From: Tethya wilhelma | Taxonomy: Eukaryota; Porifera; Demospongiae; Tethyida; Tethyidae | NCBI GenBank assembly: GCA_964030475.1 | Contig: CAXIPT010000001.1 | Span: 14,760,769 to 14,824,768, forward strand | Direction of reading: 5' to 3' | DNA: 64,000 nucleotides | Shown: piece after piece, positions 51,490 to 59,745 of the stretch | How the letters are laid out: every line of letters starts with the position of its first letter | Numbering within the stretch: position 1 is the stretch's first letter | Position numbers and translations under genes: made by a program | The notes under the pieces: generated by a model | The model's input: only the letters and a program-made list of their open reading frames with translations | Databases searched by the model: none | Told to the model about the DNA's origin: nothing

Positions 51490-52971
51490 AGGGAATGTTT
51501 CTTATCAACACAAAACCTCTAGGCATTCATAAAACACTTGCTGAATATGCAAACTTTCTAATCAAAAGATTCATACTCACCCAGTTTGCAAGAGGAAGTG
51601 AAGAGATTCACATCATCTTTGACAATCCTGGACAACAGCCCAACTCCCCAAAAGCATTCGAACAACAAAGGAGAGATGCTACTGCACAGATAGCTCCAAA
51701 TCACTGCTGTGAAGAGTTGTCTTCATCAACCAAAATCCCACACAAGCAGTGGCACAAAAACTTCTTCAACTGTAGACAATGCAAAAGAAGACTAGTAGTG
51801 TTTTTGGGCAACTACATATTGGAAAATGTTGGCTCACAACTTCAGAGTCACCAAACAGTCTATGTGGCTGGCTGTTTTGAAGGAAAAATTTCTCAAACAG
51901 CATGGTATGTAACTAACACATACCAACCACAACCAGATCCAAAGTACTCAAGCAATGCAGAAGAAACAGACATGAGAATATGGCTTCGTTCAAAGAAAAC
52001 AGATCATGAAAATGTGTTTATTTTCTCACCCGATACAGATGTTTACCACATAGGCCTTGGAATTCAAAGTGCTCAAGAGAAACAAGTGATCATACAAATT
52101 AATCCTGCTTCTTCTCGTGAAGTAAAGCTGCTTCATTTGAACAACTTGGTTCTAGCTATGAAGGCTGACCCTGATTTAGGAATCATCGACGAAAGTATCC
52201 TAAATCGTGTAATGCAGACCCTGTATGTGGCTACAGGATGTGATTATATTTCCTTTTTCAGCAAACTCGGAAAGGCAACTTTTCTCAAGCATTATCTATG
52301 CAATGCAAAGTTCATAACTGCAGGAAGCACGTACCATCCAAGCACCGTGGGTACACTTGCAGATACAGAATTTGAGGTGATGGAAAGTGGATTCTTGTCA
52401 TTCATAAGACTAATTGGTACTGTATACTACAAAAAGAATGCCACTGGATTTGACTCCCCTAGTCCATCTCAGCACTTTATGTCATTCGTGAAAGACTCAC
52501 TTTCATCCAAACAACAACATTTTGCTTGGTTAGAAGACATCCGGCAAACTATCTGGGCAAGAATAACATTTGAGGATGATATGATTCCATCTGATGATGC
52601 CCTGATGTATCATTGGAAACGATGCTGCTGGATATTAAACGAATGGAAAAAAGCAGATCAAAACCAAATGGAAATGCCAATGATGTCAAACTTTGGATGG
52701 AAGACAGAAGAAAAAAAATAGCATAAGCATTGTGTGGGACAGTGACACAAACATTCAAGCAGTACGGAATATAGTGAGCTTATTACTCAGGGGCTGCAAA
52801 TGCCGTACAGGGTGTTCAACAAACAGATGTAGTTGCCACAAAGACAACAGGCCATGTATGGAAGGGTGTTGCTCAAACACTGCTAGCAGCTCTAGTGACA
52901 TTGAAATGGACAGTGCTGATAGTGACCTTGATAATGACACTGATGTTAGTATAATGGAGATGGACAGTTAG
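51480..52971 (+). pseudogene. XPG/FEN-like 5' nuclease with C-terminal CXC motif, transposon-encoded
   Basis: The sequence follows the XPG/FEN plan: an N-terminal segment LEGMFLINTKPLGIHKTLAE (about 51488-51540), EIHIIFDNPGQQPNSPKAFE (second acidic site, proline-rich as in FEN1), SNAEETDMRIWL (paired Glu, about 51950), FSPDTDVYHIGLGIQ (paired Asp, about 52020) and ATGCDYISFFSKLGKATFLK (GCDY with the helix-two-turn-helix, about 52230). Such enzymes cut branched DNA. After about 200 further residues a CXC-type motif follows in another frame (GCKCRTGCSTNRCSCHKD). Compared with the other copy, 12 nt are missing here (GCECLNC reduced to GCC), removing a cysteine pair arrangement. A frameshift at about 52715 separates nuclease and CXC. 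Confidence 0.78.
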
Positions 52972-53437
52972 TAATATTTCATGTATTTAACAACTAGGTC
53001 TGTAGGTCATTGTGTACACATTATTCGTGGTGTGAGAAAAAATTTTCAGACACAATTTTTTAATTTTTGTTAGCATCAAGATCACTAAATGAACATTGCA
53101 TATAACATCAAATAAGTTTTAAATTGTGCACAATCCTAGACATTGAAATTTACCAAACTAACAAAACACAGTCTGCTCAGTAGATACCAGTGTGCCATAC
53201 AAAACCCACCAAATACACATGAAGCACGCAAAAAATCAATTAACCTCCCATTGGCTATTTAATACTGGCCATACCTTTTGGTTTTTTCAAGCTGCCAACA
53301 AGCGTCCTCCCTTCTTGCGATCTTCAGAGCCAGCTATGTGCTTTCAGCCAAAAAAGAAAAATCTGGCAACCCAGGGTTGAGCAATGACGTAATCTTTGGA
53401 ATAAATGCACGTGATTTTACCGTTGGCGGTCTGACTG

Positions 53438-53560
53438 TATTGTTGATTTATTACGTTGACGATCCTTACCAGATGATTTTATTTAAGCACGCAAAAAAAT
53501 TATGAAAATGGTAAAGATCGTCAACTTAATAAATCAATACTAGCAGCACGCAGAAGGCCT
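53438..53560. mobile_element. Foldback element abutting the transposon right end
   Basis: Imperfect inverted arms, tattgttgatttatta-cgttgacgatccttacc and ggtaaagatcgtcaacttaataaatcaatac, face each other across about 40 bp, with gcacgc on both outer/inner sides. The ggtaaag(a/g)tcgtca core also occurs at 3218 and 56161, so it belongs to a repeated family. Confidence 0.55.
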
Positions 53561-53681
53561 GGGAATTGGAACGAGGCTACGATATGGCAGTGTATTTTAG
53601 AACTCAAAATTTGAAGAACTGGCAAAACTTATAACCACATATGGGCTATTATCTAATTGTTCACTCTTCACTCCAGGGTTA

Positions 53682-53987
53682 GACACTGAGTTTTTCTAAG
53701 AAAAGAGCCACAAACAAATCGTGGAGATATAGTGGATTTTGGCTAAAATAAAATTTAGAACTCAAAATTTGCCAAGTAGAGAAGTTACACTATCTAGAAG
53801 TCAGTGTTAGTAGAAACTTACCTTGGTTCTGCAGGGTCAGACACTGAGACTTTCTTTCTACTGTGTGTACAAAGTGTTCTAGAACACAATAAAACATTCA
53901 GCTACAAAGAGCACAAGGCAGCTGCCTGCTGACATCTGAGCCAGCCACGATTTGTTTGTGGCTCTTTTCTTAGAAAAACTCAGTGTC
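53682..53987. mobile_element. 306-bp MITE with perfect 43-bp inverted repeats
   Basis: Bases 53682-53724 (gacactgagtttttctaaga onward to cgtgg) are the exact reverse complement of 53945-53987. The interior is non-coding and contains an internal degenerate copy (cagacactgagactttcttt, about 53850). No convincing target duplication is visible beside the arms. Confidence 0.75.
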
Positions 53988-54258
53988 GGATATAAAAATT
54001 TTGATGTTAGGGTTATGTGTGGGTACATGTACTAGTTGTTTACTTCCTTCCAAGTGTTACCATGTTTCTCCTGACATATCATCAACTTTTGATAATTTAT
54101 CCTATCAGACTCCGAAACTATAATAATTATGACAACCACGATAACTTGACTACAGTTATCTTGTCTTTATATGCAAGCTAATATCTACTCTACATTAACA
54201 GTCATTAATTGTGTTCATTTTCACCAGTCTCTCAGCTTGCATTACTGATGATCACATC

Positions 54259-54840
54259 CTAGCTCTCAGCAATGCAGCAACAAAAGTTTGGTCCACATCT
54301 TCGCTCCCCGCAACCTCCTAGCTTTGATTTCAGCCCCAGTGTTGCTGAATGTAGATCTCCATTTCTCTCAGTTGGTGGTCGGTTGTAGTATACATGAAAT
54401 GCTGCAATGCAGGACCAATCAGAACCGGTAGTCTGAGGATCAGAACGTAGCGAGCTGTGCTGACAGATTTGTTCACAGTTAGTTCCTTCACGTGGCCATG
54501 GTGAGGGACAGTTTCGTCCAACAGCATAAACTCTTCCATATCTCCCTCTATTAGCTGCCAGTGACTGACACATTGATTGTGCCAGTATCTCCTCAGTGGA
54601 ATAGCCAGAAGTTTGACGACGCTCCCTGTCAACAGACTATAATAAGGAGAAAGAAGTATTAGTAGTTTAGCACACATTGCAAAAAAAAGAGGATTTATTC
54701 ATATCTACCATTGAAATGTCTTCAACGTTCAAATCCTTTTCCATTTCCACTTTCTCTTCAATTGATCCTGGAGCAGCTTGGACATTCACCACCACAGCAA
54801 GGAAGCAGTTGAACACCAAGAGAAGAAGGGTGACTTTCAT
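54259..54840 (-). CDS. Secreted cysteine-rich preproprotein with RERR processing site
   Basis: Two exons (54709-54840 and 54259-54636) join in phase 0 to give 169 residues. The start is a strong signal peptide (MKVTLLLLVFNCFLAVVVN), then an acidic propeptide (IEEKVEMEKDLNVEDI), a dibasic site DRERR that would suit furin-type cleavage, and a mature domain of about 117 residues. The mature domain has cysteines at MCQSL, RNCPSP, NCEQICQ, SCIAAFHVYY and a C-terminal GCGERRCGPNFCCC. The count is 11-12, enough for several disulphides. I recall similar secreted proteins ending in CGPNxCCC from other invertebrates but cannot name a function; nothing here shows toxicity or receptor binding. Neighbours are repeats on one side and the PH-domain gene on the other. 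Confidence 0.75.
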
Positions 54841-55004
54841 GTTTGTTGATTTGTCCTCGATCAGTTCTTTATATGAACAAGTATTGTAGCACTGTAACTT
54901 GTACTTTTAACAGCATTAAGAGGTCTACTTTTATAGGATCCAAGACATTGAACACATGTACATGTACAAGCTTATAATATGCATGCATGCATGCAATAAC
55001 ACAA

Positions 55005-55405
55005 AATAAAATAATTATTAGCAGGTGCAGTAGTTCTTCTGAAGCAATTGCAAACTGCGGAGATATCGAAAACAAGTTCAAAACAGATAACCTTGTTTGA
55101 ACTTGTTCAAAAGTAGTGGAAGCAACCGGCCCATATTAAATCTTTGCTATAGTAAAAGGCGTGATACTGATTATTGTGAACTTCAGGGAAATCATTATTA
55201 TAACGTAAAACAAAATAATTATTAGCAGGTGCAGTAGCTCTTCTGAAGCAAACTGCAAAGATACTGAAAAACAGATAACCTTGTTTGAACTTGTTCAAAA
55301 GTAGTGGAAGCAACCCTTATTAAGAATTATGCTTTGCTACGGTAAAAGGCATGATATTGATTATTAAATTTTTGAACTTCAGGAAAATCATTATTATAAC
55401 TGTAC
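55005..55405. repeat. Tandem duplication of about 205 bp
   Basis: The block ttattagcaggtgcagtag ... cttgtttgaacttgttcaaaagtagtggaagcaac ... gtaaaaggc(g/a)tgata ... aatcattattataac occurs twice (about 55011-55206 and 55217-55400). The second copy has several small deletions. Each contains a gtttgaacttgttcaaa palindrome. Non-coding, between the secreted protein and the PH gene. Confidence 0.75.
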
Positions 55406-55474
55406 ACATAAAACTTGGTAAATTATTAGTAAAAATAGATCATAAAAAAGACATACATGTTTAAATAGTGGCTA

Positions 55475-55585
55475 CTACAGTCCTCTTGAGTTATTGACAG
55501 ACTCATCATAGGATGGAGGTGAGTCTCTTGCTAACTGATCAGCCATGTAGGCCGGTAGAGGAGGTGGTACCACTGATGGGGCTGT

Positions 55586-55634
<49 letters not shown>

Positions 55635-56189
55635 TGTGTGTGTGTGTGTGTGTGTATGTGCAATCTAGAGCAGTAAATTTATAGGCTTTGTTATAAATTT
55701 TTTTCTGTAGGACTATCAAATTATCATACGTACGGTAGTACGTATAGTAGGAATGGGTCGACTGTCCCATTGACACAATACAAAATGTTGATGCTTATAA
55801 ACTTTCAAGAAAAGGAAGATAAGCCTTCAAATGCATTTCATAGCCTCCCCCATACAGTTTTCTTACCGTATTAACGAAGAAAACTGTCAGAAAGTCTCTA
55901 GAGCACTCTGGAGAGAGCGCTGGCGAGAAGCCACAAGAGTGCAATTTTGTTCTCCTTCCTTCCTAACTGACTTACTTGAACGCGATTTCCAGACAAACAA
56001 AAGACATCTAGCCAACTTTGACTATATAGTGAAACTTCATTTCATGCAGATTACGTCCTTTTTGACTCGTTTGCTGGCGAAAAGGCAGCAAACAAAATCT
56101 AGGCAGCTTTGAAACTCTCGATATAAAATACTGTACTTTTTATTTAGCCATTTTGATGTAGGTAAAGGTCGTCAATAGACCACNNNNNN

Positions 56190-56279
<90 letters not shown>

Positions 56280-56896
56280 TGCAAAGTACAGGGGGATCAT
56301 GCTTACATGGTGGTCGTTTCTCTTCACTCTCTCTCTCACTGAGAACCTTCTTTTCACTCCTGGAGTCACCACCTGCTGCTTCTGATGGAGGCAACTGAAA
56401 CAGACATGTGTGTGAAGAGTTATGACTCCATTGTCAACCATACAATGACACTAGGGCAGGTACATACAGTACTACTGCTACCTTTAAGATTACATCATGG
56501 CTTTTATACACCTACTGGCAATCTCATAAATGGCTATCAATGGCTAGGTGTGCTGTGTGTGCACATTAGTGTCACTTACATGTGCTCTTAGACACGTGAC
56601 CCATTCTTCCATCTCAGCCTATAGAACATTTATGTTGTACACAAATAATACAACATTACATACATCACATTATGCTTACACAAATTACATCTTTACTCAG
56701 ATCAAACAGATGCATGAAATGAGCATCCTGAACAGTTATACTGATTCCACTACTCACTGATGTATTGGCTGCCATGTACCACTTGTCATGTGACTTGATT
56801 ACAATTGTGAAACAGTTTTGTTTATCGGAGAAAGGGGGGCATGGAGCAACTGATGTTATCTCTGTACGGATGATAGATCCCCTAGGAGATGGTGCC

Positions 56897-56967
<71 letters not shown>

Positions 56968-57906
56968 ATTAAAAATTAAAAATTTATGTGAATGAGTAAT
57001 AGGTTATTTGTATAGTCTAGACCTTGTGACAAAATTTGACTATGGGGGTAGTTAAATTGTTGAATTGTATTTGAAAGCTTGAAGCTTGCAATGAGCCTGT
57101 AATAAGCTTCCAAGGGCCTGAAAGAAGCAAGTTCTTGAGCTGTCTTTGTAAATAAAAAAGAAAAGGGTGTAGCTACTTAGCATTATTGTGATATTAGGTG
57201 CTTATAGTATTATTGCACATAACCTACATTATATAATTGTGTCACTTCCGCTAGTGTAGGCAAAATGACTGTAGGTAAAACATTGCGAAACCTAGCTTGC
57301 TAACTCTACAGTACAAGTGACCATGCAGCACATATAATCCTTCAGGAGGTCATTGATATTCAATCTAGTCTGAGACCCCGCCTCTTTGTCACTTTCAACA
57401 GAGAAAAATGGTGGTCTAGAAAAATTAACTATATCACACTTCCGGGTCCCAGGAGTGTAACTACCTTCAAACACATGTGACATGATATAAACTGTGGAAA
57501 AGACAAGTGCTACTTTCAAGACTGGTTGTCATACCATCCCTGCTGTTCCAGTAGCTATCCTTTGCTTATTCTCAAGATGAACAGCTTCACAAGGACCAGG
57601 ATCAGCAGCCAGGACAATTATGTGGTTTGACTGCCTAATAAGCTATTTATTAAGAGTACTACCATAGCTATGTTACATCATGGTCACTCACATGCTGTGC
57701 TTCAAAGTAGTGAAGATAGTCTCTGGATAACTTGAAATAACGGTAAGACCACTTCTTGATGAAACCTCCACCATACTTGTATAAAAATCCTTCCTTCTGT
57801 ATATACAGAATACAACACAGTATAATAGTTTACTGAATCATTTACACATCCTGATGCTCATACACATAGCAATAATGGTTGAATCACTTACAGTTGGAAA
57901 AGACAT
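55475..57906 (-). CDS. PH-domain protein with PPSY-containing tail
   Basis: PH domains bind phosphoinositides or proteins at membranes. Exon 1 ends MSFPT (ATG at 57906). The next exons give EGFLYKYGGGFIKKWSYRYF and KLSRDYLHYFEAQH (about 57684-57790), SNHIIVLAADPGPCEAVHLE (about 57540-57630), RGSIIRTEITSV and DKQNCFTIVIKSHDKWYMAA (about 56755-56900), and AEMEEWVTCLRAH (about 56588-56625). The last has the invariant PH Trp. A charged exon (LPPSEAAGGDSRSEKKVLSE) follows, then the last exon (55475 to about 55582) with PPLPAYMADQLARD and PPSYDES before the stop. PPxY motifs bind WW domains, as in Nedd4-type ligases. Two of its acceptors use CT microsatellites as their pyrimidine tract. A six-N gap and a (GT)n run lie in one intron. 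Confidence 0.75.
55588..55629. repeat. (GA)n microsatellite forming the acceptor tract of the last PH-gene exon
   Basis: About 21 GA units on the plus strand; on the gene's strand they read CT just before the last exon's acceptor. Confidence 0.85.
56184..56277. repeat. Six-N gap followed by a (GT)n microsatellite of about 44 units
   Basis: NNNNNN at 56184-56189 and an uninterrupted GT run to 56277, inside an intron of the PH gene. Array length is probably underestimated at the gap. Confidence 0.9.
56898..56963. repeat. (GA)n microsatellite forming an acceptor tract in the PH gene
   Basis: About 33 GA units; on the minus strand the CT run ends CCAG and is followed at once by the GAPSPRGSIIRTE exon. 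Confidence 0.9.
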
Positions 57907-58082
57907 GATCTAGAGCCGGTAGATTCTAAATAATGCACCCTAACGCGCGCACATATATGATCGACGACCACTACCATCTAGGTGAGCTCTGACTGGTGTA
58001 CTCAACTGTTTCGGATTGTATCTAACACTGGTGTGGTTATGGTACTAGCTAGATAAACTTGATTGGCAATACTGCAACCTAA

Positions 58083-58100
58083 TGGCATCTCTTAGCTCCT
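58083..58100 (+). CDS. Possible first exon (MASLSS) of a plus-strand tyrosine-tail gene
   Basis: An ATG followed by six codons and a perfect GTGAGT donor. It is too short to identify. It is listed because the tyrosine-motif tail exons at 58677 and 58956 lack any other visible start. The exons between were not found. Confidence 0.25.
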
Positions 58101-58460
58101 GTGAGTATGGGCCGGGTGCATTGGGTATGACGGTGTGTATGATGGGGAGTATGACAGTGGGTATGGGGTGCTTGGGGTATGACGGTGTGTATGGGGGTAT
58201 GACAGTTGGGGTGCATGGGGTATGACGGTGTGTATGGGGATATGACAGTGGGTATGGGGTGCTTGGGGTATGACGGTTTGTATGGGGGTATGACAGTGGG
58301 TATGGGGTGCATTGGGGTGTGACAGTGGGTATGGGGTGCATGGGGTATGACGGTTTGTATGGAGGTATGACAGTGGGTATGGGGTGCATTGGGGTGTGAC
58401 AGTGGGTATGGGGTGCATGGGGTATGACAGTGGGTATGGGGTGCATGGGGTATGACGGTG
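58100..58460. repeat. Minisatellite with 'ggtatgacagtgggtatgggg' units
   Basis: Tandem units of about 26-53 bp alternate between tatgacggtgtgtatggggg and tatgacagtgggtatggggt-gcat. Minus-strand open frames through it (HTHRHTPCTP-type) are artefacts of the repeat. Confidence 0.85.
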
Positions 58461-58676
58461 GGTGGGATAGGGGAGTTAGGCAGTCAAGCTTAATTTCTGA
58501 CTTTCTTAGTCTGCAGTGGTGGTAGAGTGTCTATAATTATTATGCATTTGTTGGCTGTTTACGACTGATTTTATGATCATAATTTAACAATCTATCAGAA
58601 ATACTAAGTACAAGTACCTGCTGTTGCTGTTGTAGCTATAGTTTGTCCCAAATACATACGTATACATCTCTTACAG

Positions 58677-58767
58677 TACTACTATGACAGTCACTGGTTA
58701 CAATTATTCTGAAAAGCAGCACCCAACTGATGATGAGAAAGATGGTGTCTATGATGTCATTGAATGA
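58677..58767 (+). CDS. Tyrosine-motif tail exon ending DGVYDVIE
   Basis: A TTACAG acceptor is followed by TTMTVTGYNYSEKQHPTDDE and KDGVYDVIE, then TGA. The ending closely resembles GDDGRVYDVVE in the minus-strand membrane protein at 45 kb, including the TGA after the Glu. It is likely the cytoplasmic end of a related receptor or adaptor whose other exons I cannot place. Confidence 0.45.
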
Positions 58768-58955
58768 GTTTTCATTATGGATTACTGTATAGACACAGAA
58801 ACTATAATATTAGACCATTGGAATGTATATAAATGTATTCATTATACCAGCCTACACGTAGTACACACACAATAATGTAGTGCATTGCACCAAGAGATTT
58901 CATTAGCAGTAATAACATCTGTAATGTTACTGTTGCATTCACTTTATTCATATAG

Positions 58956-59027
58956 ATCCAGATGTACAGACCAGACAGAGGACAAGAGATAACACAGGAT
59001 GATGGGATTTATGACACTGCAGTTTGA
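58956..59027 (+). CDS. Alternative or additional tail exon ending DDGIYDTAV
   Basis: A TATAG acceptor precedes IQMYRPDRGQEITQDDGIYD-TAV and a TGA. It has the same DDGxYD pattern as the preceding exon, and its open length is 24 codons. It may be an alternative last exon. The C-terminal TAV also fits a class I PDZ-binding end (inference). Confidence 0.4.
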   Translation: MQMYRPDRGQEITQDDGIYDTAV

Positions 59028-59650
59028 ATGCATAATATGAGGAAAATAGTGTCTATTGTACACTGAGGCATAAGTTTTAATTGTTAGAATGTCATATCTG
59101 TAACTTTGTAGTATATAATTATTTAGCTAATGTAGCTGCAATCCTGTGTCTCAATCCTTCAAGCTTCATCCTATCTTTGTAATGGATATTGCAATGACAT
59201 GGTCTGCATATGACTACATATAATTTTATCATTAAGTTTTTATTGACACCCCATGACCTTTTGTTACTGGCATTAGTTGTTATTAATTGTTAGAACACTA
59301 ATATTTTATAAATTAAGATCAAAGTGGTGATAATAGAAACTACACATTCTTTGTTTTTGCAATTAAAATACAGATCTAAAATGTATCTGTGCACCATATG
59401 GCATGATCAGCATTAAGAAAATGGAAAGACCTCTAGGCTAAGCTATAAATATCGTTCATTTGATCAAATCATTGGTAAGTCTTATGTGACATCACGGATG
59501 AATAGCATAAACTCTTGATTACACTGACTCAGTTTTTCACCTAAAAGTTCTTAATTTTTTTTTTTGTTTTTTGAACACGTATAGAACACATACCTAATGT
59601 CAATCTTAATTGCTGTTTGTTCGTTGCTGTAATTGTGCTGAAGAGTTATA
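59028..59650. other. No gene recognised
   Basis: AT-rich spacer of about 620 bp. I see no exon or repeat. Confidence 0.5.
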
Positions 59651-59745
59651 AATAAACAGCCATCATCAATGTTGCGCGCGCGCGAGCGCAATGCAATTAT
59701 GCGTGCGGGTCGCGGTGCAATCAGTGTAATCGGGCTTTTAATGTG
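59650..59745. promoter_or_regulatory. CpG-rich promoter region of the FN3 receptor
   Basis: A local CpG-rich patch (gttgcgcgcgcgcgagcgc, gcgtgcgggtcgcggtgc) directly precedes the signal-peptide ATG at 59746, in otherwise CpG-poor sequence. Promoter role inferred. Confidence 0.5.

Larger units (their letters stand above)
47038..53437 (+). mobile_element. 6.4-kb DNA transposon, Academ-like, with XPG/FEN nuclease and CXC motif
   Basis: Ends are cagtcagaccgccaac (47038-47053) and its exact complement gttggcggtctgactg (53422-53437), followed inward by weaker similarity (tttattccaa). No target duplication is visible (left flank ctttc, right flank tattg). The plus-strand coding region has, in order: a Cys-rich zinc-finger-like region (47660 to about 48180), a large central transposase-like region (to about 50690), and an XPG/FEN-type nuclease with a CXC cysteine motif (about 51400-52971). 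Academ transposons are known to combine a Cys8 finger, a transposase and, in one lineage, an XPG nuclease, so I assign it there tentatively. Several frameshifts and stops break the frame, so this copy is not autonomous as written. Confidence 0.75.

Noticed and set aside
47038..53437. Assignment of the transposon to the KDZ group because of the CXC motif
   Set aside because: KDZ elements carry CxC domains, but the recognisable XPG/FEN nuclease and N-terminal multi-cysteine region fit Academ better. Left tentative.
47028..53447. A target-site duplication for the long transposon
   Set aside because: Flanks ctttc and tattg do not match, so no duplication of 2-9 bp could be claimed.
55011..55405. 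A structured RNA gene suggested by the gtttgaacttgttcaaa palindromes
   Set aside because: The palindromes are short, AT-rich and part of a decaying tandem duplication; no promoter or conserved fold was seen.
56192..56398. Open frames of alternating Cys-Val or His-Thr through the GT repeat
   Set aside because: They are translations of a dinucleotide microsatellite and have no splice or start support.
57292..57519. 75-codon minus-strand frame between PH-gene exons
   Set aside because: It opens with a hydrophobic stretch, but I find no PH-family match, and the flanking exons join in phase without it.
58045..58446. 133-codon minus-strand frame rich in HPIPTVIPP
   Set aside because: It is the minisatellite read in frame. 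It has no upstream start context, and unit length changes break it in neighbouring frames.
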